From positions 1 to 42,167 of the forward strand of contig CANGIY010000027.1 of NCBI GenBank assembly GCA_947454235.1: 42,167 nt of DNA, in the 5' to 3' direction. The stretch is from Chitinophagaceae bacterium. Lineage in GTDB: Bacteria > Bacteroidota > Bacteroidia > Chitinophagales > Chitinophagaceae. A program made the translations under genes and the position numbers. Below, in pieces: positions 16,212 through 24,737 of the stretch (position 1 is the stretch's first letter; each line of letters opens with the position of its first letter). A model generated the notes under the pieces. That model saw only the letters and a program-made list of their open reading frames with translations. It was not told the origin of the DNA and made no database searches.

Positions 16212-16667
16212 ATGAAATACGTTATTTTAACTATTGCCTTACTGAATACTGTACACAGTTTTGCAAGAAAGAAAAGTGATTTGATTGGTCGCTACTCAAC
16301 CGGTGTTTATTCAGTAATGGAACTGAAAAGCGATACCATAGCGAGTGATATGGTACTACTTGGAAACGATTCTTTTTTCATCGTCGATTTCTTCAGGGTA
16401 AAAGGACAACCAAACGATTTAGCTTACAACATTCGCAAAGGAGTTTGGGAATACCACAAGGAAGCTATTACCATGAAATTTACCGATGGAAGTCAATTGG
16501 ATGCAGCCTTTGAATTTTTTGATGTGACCAATTTTCCGTCTGGAGAAAAATCACAGAGTATAAAAGTACAAGTTGGCGACATCCGTCTTGATAGAAGTAT
16601 CGAATATTTTTGTGACCCTGTACCCAAAAATCAACGTAAACTTGACGTTCACACAATTGGGTTTTAA
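16212..16667 (+). CDS. Small secreted protein, family B (copy 1)
   Basis: 151 residues with a signal peptide MKYVILTIALLNTVHSFA. The mature domain begins KKSDLIGRYSTG. Blocks shared with copy 2 are VLLGNDSFFIVDFFRVKGQPND, NIRKGVWEYHKEAITMKFTDG and EYFCDPVPKN, each quoted only in part. The layout (a D-L-x-G-x-Y start, a VLLGNDSF strand, then KGxWxYHK) parallels family A, so A and B are probably distant homologues. The gap after gene A is 4 bp. The function is unknown. The C-terminal 13 residues have no equivalent in copy 2. Confidence 0.7.
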   Translation: MKYVILTIALLNTVHSFARKKSDLIGRYSTGVYSVMELKSDTIASDMVLLGNDSFFIVDFFRVKGQPNDLAYNIRKGVWEYHKEAITMKFTDGSQLDAAFEFFDVTNFPSGEKSQSIKVQVGDIRLDRSIEYFCDPVPKNQRKLDVHTIGF

Positions 16668-16682
16668 TCATTGAACTACACT

Positions 16683-17126
16683 ATGGTTTTTAGAAAAAGA
16701 TACATAATTTTCGTGCTGACATTGCTCACATCTTTGCACCGCGTGTGCGCCCAAAATAAAACCAACCTATTGGGATATTACACTGGTAACATGCACACTT
16801 TTGGTAACGAACAGATTTATGAAAGTTTCATTGTGCTTGCAAAAGATTCTGCCTTACTTTCTGAAAACTACTATCAGGCAGGTCAATACTACGCTCATGT
16901 AAAAAAGGGCACGTGGAGCGTTGCTGAAAACAAAATCACTTTTTTCTTTTCTGATGGAACAATAGTAAAAGGCAAAATTAGGATTGACAAAAACCCTTTT
17001 CTCAACTTAGACACCAATGATTCTACAGTTGTAGAGTCAATTAAAGCGGCTAAAAAGTTGCCGAAAATGTTTATCAACGATATTACTTATTCAGCAGTGA
17101 AAATTGTAAACCCCGAAGAAATATGA
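16683..17126 (+). CDS. Small secreted protein, family A (copy 2)
   Basis: 147 residues with a signal peptide MVFRKRYIIFVLTLLTSLHRVCAQ and mature start NKTNLLGYYTGN. It is clearly paralogous to the gene at 15773: LLGYYTGN, ESFIVLAKDS, SENYYQAGQYY and KKGTW all align. The ATG at 16683 is preferred over an upstream TTG at 16671 because it begins the signal peptide. The gene starts 15 bp after family B copy 1, and its stop overlaps the start of the next gene by four bases (ATGA), a sign of translational coupling. Confidence 0.72.
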   Translation: MVFRKRYIIFVLTLLTSLHRVCAQNKTNLLGYYTGNMHTFGNEQIYESFIVLAKDSALLSENYYQAGQYYAHVKKGTWSVAENKITFFFSDGTIVKGKIRIDKNPFLNLDTNDSTVVESIKAAKKLPKMFINDITYSAVKIVNPEEI

Positions 17127-17557
17127 GGATTGTCATTTCAGTAGTGTTACTGCTTTGCAGCATTTACAGCTTCGGTGGTAAAAAAGACGATTTGGTAGGC
17201 AAATACCAAAGAACACGTAGTAATTTCCTTTTTCAGGATGGAGATACAATCACGAGTAATTTGGTGTTATTAGGCAACGATTCCTTTTACATTGTTGATA
17301 TTTTCAGGGTTATTGGGAAACCTAACGATGTGGCTTTAAATCTTAGAAAGGGCAAATGGACCTACCACAAAGACGAGCTGACTCTAAAATTTGACGATGG
17401 CAAGTTAGAAAAAGCAAGTTTCGACTTTTTTGATACTCAAGTCGTGGAAACTGGGCAAAAAGAGCCAACTGTCGATGTAGAGATTGGTAACACCACCTAC
17501 CGAAGAGACATTAAATATTATTGCGACCCTGTGCCTGATAAGCGATACCATAATTAA
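17123..17557 (+). CDS. Small secreted protein, family B (copy 2)
   Basis: 144 residues with a signal peptide MRIVISVVLLLCSIYSFG and mature start GKKDDLVGKY. It is paralogous to the gene at 16212: LVLLGNDSFYIVDIFRVIGKP, NLRKGKWTYHKDELTLKFDDG and KYYCDPVPD (quoted in part) align along the whole length. It overlaps the previous gene by 4 bp. It is the last gene of the A-B-A'-B' cassette, and the fourth hairpin-repeat unit follows its stop. Confidence 0.72.
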   Translation: MRIVISVVLLLCSIYSFGGKKDDLVGKYQRTRSNFLFQDGDTITSNLVLLGNDSFYIVDIFRVIGKPNDVALNLRKGKWTYHKDELTLKFDDGKLEKASFDFFDTQVVETGQKEPTVDVEIGNTTYRRDIKYYCDPVPDKRYHN

Positions 17558-17585
17558 AAAGGCAGAAATACCGGGGTAAAATTTA

Positions 17586-17665
17586 TTCGAGATACAGGGC
17601 GAAAGCCTTTCGCCCCTACTACTATAAACTTTCTCACTGGCGCGGGAGTTAGCGCAGCCTCCCCT
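17586..17665 (+). repeat. Multi-hairpin repeat, unit 4 (partial)
   Basis: About 80 bp matching the start of the 240-bp unit (TTCGAGATACAGGGCGAAAG, then the H1 and H2 regions) and ending near GCGCAGC. It lies between the last B gene and the stop codon of the synthetase at 17671. Repeat units therefore flank the four-gene cassette on both sides. Confidence 0.85.
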
Positions 17666-17670
17666 AAATT

Positions 17671-20600
17671 CTACACCGACTTTATCGGGCTGCCACCCCA
17701 GCTTGTTTCGTTGTCGAGTTTTTCGCCCTTCATGACGAGAGAGAGGGGTTCAAGGGTGACGCTGTCGCCAATTTCGCTGTCGTAGAGAATGATGGAACGG
17801 GCACCTATGTTGCAACGCTTGCCTATTTTGATGGCCCCCACCTTCATTACACGATCTTCAAATAGGTGTGTTTGTGGTCCGCAGTCTTCGTTCATGGCTG
17901 TGTCGTCGCCAATGTCTACCATGTCAAATTCGGTGACGTCGGTGGTGTTCATCCACACCCTTTTGCCTGTTTTTACTCCAAATAGTTTCAACAATATTGG
18001 CAGCCAAGGTGTACCACGCATAAAATCGAGCAGGAACGGAACAGTAAGTGCTTCGTAGGTCGAAGTTATAGCTTCACTCAACCATACATCTGATGTCCAC
18101 ATCGGGTGCTGGTTGGGCTTGTACCTGCCCACAAGAATCCACTTCATACATACAGTTACCAGAAATGCAGGTAGCCCCATGTAATATAGATAGTAGATTG
18201 GAAGAGCGAATGGAATCTGCCACCAACGGTCTTCAACCACGAGGTCGTGGGCATAAGCAATGAATAAAATAGAACAAATTAAGATGGTTGTTTCAGGTAG
18301 AATGATTCTGAAGAACTCTACTACCGACCTACCCCAAATGCGGTTTTTAGACGGGCGCAATGTTTGTTCAGCCGGGAAAGTTCTGCTCTCCTGGCGTTTT
18401 GGCAATGCAATAGCAGGCGACCCAAACCAGTCTTTTGCAGTGCTTGCCGCAAGCTGTTCTTTTTCTGGTGGCGTTGAAAGTACACCAATCAGCATACGTC
18501 CCGGCAAGTGATAACCCTGAGGAATAAGGGCACTGTTGCCCACGAATGAATTATTGCTGATTACGGTTTTATCTAAAATAAGTTGCTGCCCTCTTACGTC
18601 GGCTTCACCTAGTGTTACGGCATCAGCTACGAACGCATTTTTGCCTATTTCCAGCAATGGATGGGTAACACTGCTTGCAGTGGATATCTCGGTATTCTTA
18701 CCAATTTTAGCCCCCAACGACCTGAACCAGATAGACACATAAACAGTGGCATAAATGGGGTGTAATACAATCAATGACAATGTAATCAACTGATCGGCAA
18801 ACCATTTTTTAAGGTAAAACAAACTGTAAATGGGGTACGTGCCCGGTTTAATGCCTTTTTGCAGAATACGTGTTAGCCCTATAATTACCAATGCAAAAAT
18901 GAGGATGTAGCTCACCGATAGCAATGGCGTGAATATGAGATAACTAAAGTCGTAATCGGGTGTGGCATTGTCCAATTCGTTGAGCGCAATTACAGTTGGC
19001 AGCAATGGAATCAACACGACAAATGGGAACAATAATAACAAAGCGAGGAATAAAGCCCTGTACTTAGCCCTTGTGAAACTAGACACTTGTAACGGCTGCG
19101 GGAATTCTGATATTGGCTTGGTTTCTTTTAAGGCTGCCGGACTACCATTCCAAATCTCTCCGGTTTTAATCACTTTTCCTTCCTGCAAGTGACTTAAATC
19201 CTGCAATTCACCCCATGGCTCGATTGATGCACCACCGCTGATGATGGCACTTGAACCTACGTAAGCATGGTCGCCCAAGGTTATCTTCCTGAGCTTCAAC
19301 ATGCCGTCTTCCACCCATGCATTGTTCAACACTACCTGAGAACTGATACTCACATCACTGCCAATAGTCACCAAATCTTCAGCACCCACTGTGAATGCCG
19401 CCAATTGGGCGTCATCAGCCACTTTTATACCCATTCTTCGCAGGTAACCGCAGTACAAAGGAGTACCATTCAGGAAGCTCGATGGCAGTAGCCGTTGGAA
19501 AGTTTTTACAAACCACCACCTGAAATAATAGCCACCCCACAATGGGTAGTCGCCTTCTTTCATTCGTCCTATGACCAACCACTTAATGAGAATGGATACG
19601 CCAGCTAACAAAGGTGGAATGAGGAAGTACACACCAAGTGCTGTTGCAATACCCAGCCCGATGTCTTTCATTTCCTCCCGCACATAGTAGTAACCGAGGT
19701 ATGGGAAGAATATTTGAACAGAGAGCACACCGTAGAAAAACAGCAATGAAATTGTCTGCGCAATCCAGCAAAGAATGTACCTGCGCGTGGGTATTTCATT
19801 AAAAATCTTCTTGACCTTCGGTTTCTCCTCGGTTTTTTGTTCCCAGAACTCGACAAGGTTACTCAAAGGTCGTTTTAAGTAAATGTCTTTGAGCGACGCC
19901 TGTGGTAGGTTTGCTTCTTTCCTTAAACGCGAAACGAATGCAGCCGCCAACAGAGAATGCCCACCTAAATCGGTGAAGAAGTCCATCGACAATTCAATTT
20001 TCCTATTCGGAAAATTGCGCCGCAAAGTAGCTATCACCCTATCTCCTACCGACGCATCAATATCAATAATTTCTTCTGAAGCCGGAATGGAGTTTTCGAG
20101 CAGCATAGCAGGTATTGGCAATGCCTTCCTGTTTATCTTGCCGCTGGGGAGTCTTGGCAGCTCCGCCAATTGAACTATAACACTAGGCACCATGTAAGAG
20201 GGCAACACTTTTGCCAATTCTTCTCTGATGCTGTTTTGGTTCATATTCACTGGGTCATCACATACAATATACCCTGCGATATGATCTTGCCCATTGATGT
20301 CTTTTTTAACCGCGACAGCTGCGGCAGTAATATCAGTAAGCGAACTGAGTCTGTTTTCTATTTCGCCTAATTCAATTCGATAGCCTCTCAGCTTTATCTG
20401 GTCGTCGAGCCTGCCCTGAAAATCAATGCTTCCATCGGGGTTAATGATAGCAGCATCGCCCGTTTTATAAATGGTTGTACCCGGTAAAAAACTGAGGTTT
20501 TCTGGTACAGGCACAAATTTTTCAGCAGTTAAATCAGGGCGATTCACATATCCGTTTGAAACACCCGGTCCGGTAATAATTAACTCTCCCCTTTCACCAA

Positions 20601-21609
20601 ATGGCAAAATGTTAAGTTGTTCATCTACCACCGCCAAATTATAATTGGGCAATGGTTTACCAATGGTAATGGTATCGCCTGCATTCAACTGCGCTATTGT
20701 CGCAGTAACCGTAGTTTCAGTTGGTCCGTAACTATTGAAAAATTTGCGCGGTGATACAGCCCATCTATTGAGCACTTGTATAGTACATGCCTCACCGCCC
20801 GCGTTTACCAATCTTATTTTAGGTACATCGTCGTTCATTACCGCCAATAAACTTGGAACAGTATGAAAAACAGTTATATCGTTGGCGCGAAGCACCTCAT
20901 CTAATTCATCAATTGATTTTGTGGTAGTTGCATCAGCCACCCAAAGTGTTGCACCAACAAGGTAGCTAATCCACACTTCCTCACACCACATATCAAACGA
21001 CACCGAAAACCCTTGATAGACTTTATCAGTAGTTCTTACTTCCAGCACCGATTGCTCAGACCTAACGAAGTGGGTAATCATGCTGTGGCAAATAGGAATA
21101 CCCTTGGGCTTACCCGTACTGCCTGAAGTGTAAAGTACATAAGCCCAGTTTTCGGGATGTGGTGAATCGATTAAATCGAACAACTCACGAGGGCCCGGTT
21201 GCGGCACAACACTATAAACTGGACATGGCAGTTGGGGCAAAACATCAGAAATACATGCTTTTGCACCTACTTCTTCCATTACCGTCAGCACGCGCTCTTC
21301 CGGCATTTCACGGTCAAGCGGAACATAAGAAGCCCCCGCTTTTACAATACCCAGAACCGCGACATGCAACTCTAAGCCCCGTGGCCACCAAAGTCCAACT
21401 GGGTCGCCCCGTTTAATGCCCTGACAATTGAGATAATATGCCATAGCATCGCTCCATGCATCTAATTCACGATAGGTAACTGAGCGGTCGCCGAAAATGA
21501 GTGCGGTTTTATCGGGGTGTGATTTAACAGTTGCATGGAACATATCAACAAGCGTTTCTTCCCGTAGAAAGTCAGGCCGCTGCGCTCCAAGAACTATTCC
21601 TTTATTCAT
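17671..21609 (-). CDS. Pls/PosA-type non-ribosomal peptide synthetase (epsilon-poly-L-lysine synthetase-like)
   Basis: A 1,312-residue membrane-bound synthetase. Residues about 20-510 are an adenylation domain, with A3 LYTSGSTGKPKG near 160, A4 FSVSFDMWCEEVW, A5 NSYGPTETT, A7 YKTGDAA, A8 GRLDDQIKLRGYRIELGEIE and A10 LPSGKINRKALP with the catalytic Lys. Residues about 520-595 are a carrier domain with phosphopantetheine Ser in LGGHSLL. The rest alternates three pairs of membrane helices (about 612-690, 865-945, 1125-1190) with three soluble left-handed beta-helix-like domains, such as LVTIGSDVSISSQVVLNN and KRCNIGARSIILYDS. This is the architecture and length (about 1,320) of Streptomyces epsilon-polylysine synthetase, whose three C-terminal domains join monomers without a classical condensation or thioesterase domain. 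The monomer here is unknown. No carrier-modifying transferase gene is in the window. Confidence 0.92.
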   Translation of the reverse strand: MNKGIVLGAQRPDFLREETLVDMFHATVKSHPDKTALIFGDRSVTYRELDAWSDAMAYYLNCQGIKRGDPVGLWWPRGLELHVAVLGIVKAGASYVPLDREMPEERVLTVMEEVGAKACISDVLPQLPCPVYSVVPQPGPRELFDLIDSPHPENWAYVLYTSGSTGKPKGIPICHSMITHFVRSEQSVLEVRTTDKVYQGFSVSFDMWCEEVWISYLVGATLWVADATTTKSIDELDEVLRANDITVFHTVPSLLAVMNDDVPKIRLVNAGGEACTIQVLNRWAVSPRKFFNSYGPTETTVTATIAQLNAGDTITIGKPLPNYNLAVVDEQLNILPFGERGELIITGPGVSNGYVNRPDLTAEKFVPVPENLSFLPGTTIYKTGDAAIINPDGSIDFQGRLDDQIKLRGYRIELGEIENRLSSLTDITAAAVAVKKDINGQDHIAGYIVCDDPVNMNQNSIREELAKVLPSYMVPSVIVQLAELPRLPSGKINRKALPIPAMLLENSIPASEEIIDIDASVGDRVIATLRRNFPNRKIELSMDFFTDLGGHSLLAAAFVSRLRKEANLPQASLKDIYLKRPLSNLVEFWEQKTEEKPKVKKIFNEIPTRRYILCWIAQTISLLFFYGVLSVQIFFPYLGYYYVREEMKDIGLGIATALGVYFLIPPLLAGVSILIKWLVIGRMKEGDYPLWGGYYFRWWFVKTFQRLLPSSFLNGTPLYCGYLRRMGIKVADDAQLAAFTVGAEDLVTIGSDVSISSQVVLNNAWVEDGMLKLRKITLGDHAYVGSSAIISGGASIEPWGELQDLSHLQEGKVIKTGEIWNGSPAALKETKPISEFPQPLQVSSFTRAKYRALFLALLLLFPFVVLIPLLPTVIALNELDNATPDYDFSYLIFTPLLSVSYILIFALVIIGLTRILQKGIKPGTYPIYSLFYLKKWFADQLITLSLIVLHPIYATVYVSIWFRSLGAKIGKNTEISTASSVTHPLLEIGKNAFVADAVTLGEADVRGQQLILDKTVISNNSFVGNSALIPQGYHLPGRMLIGVLSTPPEKEQLAASTAKDWFGSPAIALPKRQESRTFPAEQTLRPSKNRIWGRSVVEFFRIILPETTILICSILFIAYAHDLVVEDRWWQIPFALPIYYLYYMGLPAFLVTVCMKWILVGRYKPNQHPMWTSDVWLSEAITSTYEALTVPFLLDFMRGTPWLPILLKLFGVKTGKRVWMNTTDVTEFDMVDIGDDTAMNEDCGPQTHLFEDRVMKVGAIKIGKRCNIGARSIILYDSEIGDSVTLEPLSLVMKGEKLDNETSWGGSPIKSV

Positions 21610-21644
21610 TTATTTATCCCCGATTGTCTTTTGTAAGATAGTTG

Positions 21645-21652
21645 CGAAAGTA
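21645..21652 (-). promoter_or_regulatory. Promoter-like TACTTTCG for the synthetase
   Basis: One mismatch to TAnnTTTG on the minus strand, 36 bp before the start codon. The 165-bp gap holds divergent starts for the synthetase and the polyphosphate kinase. Confidence 0.35.
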
Positions 21653-21774
21653 ATAACAAAAATCTTGCCGTTTTTTATACGAACATGTTGATTTATGCAC
21701 AACGCACAATGTGCCTAATTAAAACCCGAATAAATTGCTGGTTTTAGTAGCTTTATAGTAGGAAACTCATTGAA

Positions 21775-22521
21775 ATGAAATCAGTAAAACTGGAACACAC
21801 AAGTACCCGCGCACCGCAAGATTTAGATAAAGAACACACCAAGAATGAGTTGCACTCGATACTGACAGAGTTGGATGAGCTTCAAAACCTCCTTTACGCC
21901 GAAGGAAAACACAGTGTGCTTATCATCATTCAGGGCATGGATGCATCGGGTAAGGACGGACTGACGCGGGATGTATTCACCAGTATGAACCCACAGGGTG
22001 TAGATGTCACTTCTTTTAAAGTGCCCACTGCTGAAGAAGAATCACACGATTTCTTATGGCGCATACACAACCACGCACCTGCAAAAGGGATGATTGGCAT
22101 CTTTAACCGGTCGCAATACGAATCAGTGCTGGTAACGCGGGTACATGGGCTGATTGACGACGAAACAGCACTCAAAAGAATGGATGCCATCAACGATTTT
22201 GAACACCTTTTGGCAATGCACAACAACACGCACATTCTGAAGTTCTACCTACATGTTTCGCACGAAGAGCAACTCAAAAGACTTGAAGAACGCATAAAAG
22301 TGCCACACAAAATGTGGAAATACAATGCCGATGATTTTAAAGAAAGTCAGCTTTGGGACAAATACATGAAATACTACGGAGATGTATTTGAACACTGTAA
22401 TAAAATACCGTGGGAAATAGTACCCGCCGACCAAAACTGGTACAAATCGTACATTGTAGCCAAACGACTCCGCGACTTACTCAAAAGCCTGAATATGAAA
22501 TACCCCGGAATGAAAAAGTAA
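21775..22521 (+). CDS. Polyphosphate kinase 2 family protein
   Basis: A 248-residue cytoplasmic P-loop kinase of the PPK2 family. It moves phosphate between polyphosphate and nucleotides, usually regenerating NTP or NDP from polyphosphate. Walker A is GMDASGKDG (about residues 60-68). The family block HDFLWRIHNHAPAKGMIGIF leads to NRSQYESVLVTRVHG, which carries the Walker B and lid region. The end has KRLRDLLKSLNMKYP. The single-domain length is normal. Whether it prefers AMP, ADP or GDP cannot be read. It diverges from the Pls-like synthetase (165-bp gap, promoter-like TAGCTTTA at 21748) and abuts the convergent TPR glycosyltransferase gene with no spacer. Confidence 0.92.
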   Translation: MKSVKLEHTSTRAPQDLDKEHTKNELHSILTELDELQNLLYAEGKHSVLIIIQGMDASGKDGLTRDVFTSMNPQGVDVTSFKVPTAEEESHDFLWRIHNHAPAKGMIGIFNRSQYESVLVTRVHGLIDDETALKRMDAINDFEHLLAMHNNTHILKFYLHVSHEEQLKRLEERIKVPHKMWKYNADDFKESQLWDKYMKYYGDVFEHCNKIPWEIVPADQNWYKSYIVAKRLRDLLKSLNMKYPGMKK

Positions 22522-24576
22522 CTATTGCTGAACCGCCTGTACCGGCTGACCACCTGTTGCTGCCAGTTTTTCGCGTGCCTGCGCCAGAAAATTATTACAG
22601 CTACCCAGATACTTATTCTCTTTTGGTATTTTCAAGCACATCTCGAACGCCTTAATTGCAGCTTCGTAATGCCCCGCCGAAAAATTGGCAAAACCCAAAT
22701 TATACCAGGCGTCAGGCTTACTACCGTTGGCATGTGCCGACTTTTGGAAGTAAATGATTGCTTGCTCATGGTCGCCTGCGCGCCCCCACTTCATGCCCTC
22801 TTTGAAATAATAGTTAGAAAGCACAGTAGTAAGGTAATCTAATGAAGGATGATCAGGGTATAATTTCCTAAGCATATCCCAATCAGCCATCGCGCTATCA
22901 GGTAGCCCCAACTGATAATACGCCGTTCCCCTATTCTGGAATGCATTCGTATGTTTAGGGTTCACCTCCAAAGCACGATTAAAAAAGGTGATAGCCTTCC
23001 TGTACCACATTCTTTTATCTACAGAATCTTTTGCATCATCGCCATGGTCAACACAAGCCGACCCCGCATTGCTCAATATAAGCACACTGTTAGGTGAAAC
23101 GTTTACATCGTGTAAATAAAGAACTTTATCACTCTTCCAGTCAACATTGCGCTGAATAGTTACAAAACCCGAACCTGCAATCAACAGTACAATGAGTCCA
23201 CCCACTACAGGCACATTCATTTTTGAAGCTTGCAATTTCACCCAAAGCATGTTCAACAAGTAAGCTACTGCTATCGCAAAGCCAAACGATGAATGATATG
23301 CCAACCTCTCTCCCATTGGAGCGCCTATGTTGAAAAACACGTTACCAACAAGTAAGATATTGATTAGGTAAAACGCTGCAGCAAATGCCAATACACTACG
23401 CGCCTTGAACCATTTGAGCATTGCCCAAATCAACGTACCGTAAAATGCAATTGAAATCCAGAATTGATAGCTGGCAAAATCGGCGTAAGGAATTTGTTTG
23501 TACGAATAATCGGAAGACAACGGATAAGGCAAAACAAGCACTTGGAAATACCTGAACAACACAGCAACTACTGATGCAACATGCTGTACCGGAGTAGCAA
23601 AAAGATACGGATAAGTGATTACATCTTTGAGCCCGTCATCTAGTGCTTGCATATCGGTATGTGCACCCGCATTTACCGCATTAATACGCATGAGTGCATA
23701 AAGTACAAACGGCGCGAGGTAGATTAAAACGAATTTAGCTGATTGAACAAACGAGTGTTTCCTGAAAATATACAGCGATACAGGTATGATAATGAACAAT
23801 GTGGCACCATATTCTTTTGAGAATAATGCCAGCAAGAAATACACCAGGCTGGCTATGAGCTTTGGTCGTTGTTTAGTATCGCGGTATTCAAATGCCGACA
23901 ACAAAGTGAGCGTCATGAACAGCATTGACATAATTTCATCGCGGCTTTTTACGTTCGCAACTACCTCAGTATGCAAGGGGTGTATGACAAATATGAGTGC
24001 TGTAAGGAATGATATGAGTGGATTATCGGGGAATACAATTTTGCGCAAAAAGTAAAGCAAAACAATAACCGAGAATATATACAGCAGCACATTCACAACA
24101 TGCCTGAAATGCATGTCAGATGCAAACCGTGCAATTTCCTTTTCGGTCATGTATTCCGTGCTTCTAAACTCAACCGAATCCTTTTTTAAATCATCGCCAT
24201 GAATACCCAAAAGCTGTTGTTCTATGGCAAATGTAACAATAGACAATGGCCTGTAACGACCACCGGTAAGTGTGAGATTGGAATTTTGCTGCTTGATGTA
24301 ACTGGCAAACGCATCATGTGTCATGATATCACCGATACCCGAAATGCCGCGTTGCACAAATTCATTTTTGATGATCAACGGGCGGTCGTCAAGTGCGTAT
24401 TCGTTCGAAAAACTGTTGACATAAAAAATAAGTCCGAGTAAAGCAATCACAATAGACTGAAACCTAAAATCAAGGAACCACTCGCCCAACGTTTGAGGAT
24501 TCTTCTTTTCTACCTTGGTTGACTGCTGAGGTTCCGGATTAGTCACCTGAACATTTTCTTTCTTTTGCTTCGCCAT
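22522..24576 (-). CDS. TMTC-like integral-membrane glycosyltransferase with C-terminal TPRs
   Basis: A 684-residue protein. The N-terminal two thirds are a GT-C-type membrane enzyme with many helices and a first-loop acidic motif NEYALDDRPLII. The blocks GGRYRPLSIVTFAIEQQLLG and IHPLHTEVVANVKSRDEI, with H-P-x-H-T-E and R-D-E, are characteristic of TMTC/O-mannosyltransferase-like proteins. The last about 200 residues hold about three tetratricopeptide repeats (NAFQNRGTAYYQLGLPDSAM, PDAWYNLGFANFSAGHYEAA). It likely transfers a lipid-linked sugar to a protein or lipid on the outer face of the inner membrane; donor and acceptor are unknown. The start at 24576 (MAKQKK) is chosen over the one ten codons upstream because it fits a short charged cytoplasmic N-terminus. 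Confidence 0.82.
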   Translation of the reverse strand: MAKQKKENVQVTNPEPQQSTKVEKKNPQTLGEWFLDFRFQSIVIALLGLIFYVNSFSNEYALDDRPLIIKNEFVQRGISGIGDIMTHDAFASYIKQQNSNLTLTGGRYRPLSIVTFAIEQQLLGIHGDDLKKDSVEFRSTEYMTEKEIARFASDMHFRHVVNVLLYIFSVIVLLYFLRKIVFPDNPLISFLTALIFVIHPLHTEVVANVKSRDEIMSMLFMTLTLLSAFEYRDTKQRPKLIASLVYFLLALFSKEYGATLFIIIPVSLYIFRKHSFVQSAKFVLIYLAPFVLYALMRINAVNAGAHTDMQALDDGLKDVITYPYLFATPVQHVASVVAVLFRYFQVLVLPYPLSSDYSYKQIPYADFASYQFWISIAFYGTLIWAMLKWFKARSVLAFAAAFYLINILLVGNVFFNIGAPMGERLAYHSSFGFAIAVAYLLNMLWVKLQASKMNVPVVGGLIVLLIAGSGFVTIQRNVDWKSDKVLYLHDVNVSPNSVLILSNAGSACVDHGDDAKDSVDKRMWYRKAITFFNRALEVNPKHTNAFQNRGTAYYQLGLPDSAMADWDMLRKLYPDHPSLDYLTTVLSNYYFKEGMKWGRAGDHEQAIIYFQKSAHANGSKPDAWYNLGFANFSAGHYEAAIKAFEMCLKIPKENKYLGSCNNFLAQAREKLAATGGQPVQAVQQ

Positions 24577-24711
24577 AACTGAATTACAGTACGGATAAAA
24601 GTACACTATTTTTTGAAATCACACTTTTTGGGGAAGGTAACACCTAGCTTATTATTCAACCAATGTACAAGAGAAAAGCGCTCACTAAGATGGTGCTTTT
24701 TCATAATTTCA

Positions 24712-24719
24712 TACCTTTG
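24712..24719 (+). promoter_or_regulatory. Promoter -7 element TACCTTTG
   Basis: Exact TAnnTTTG, 19 bp before the ATG at 24738. It shows that the longer open frame starting at 24663 is not all translated. Confidence 0.6.
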
Positions 24720-24737
24720 TCAAACACTCACTCGCAC

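Noticed and set aside
17789-20370. Plus-strand frames opposite the Pls-like synthetase
   Set aside because: They are antisense to conserved domains, with no promoter, ribosome-binding site or recognisable protein character.
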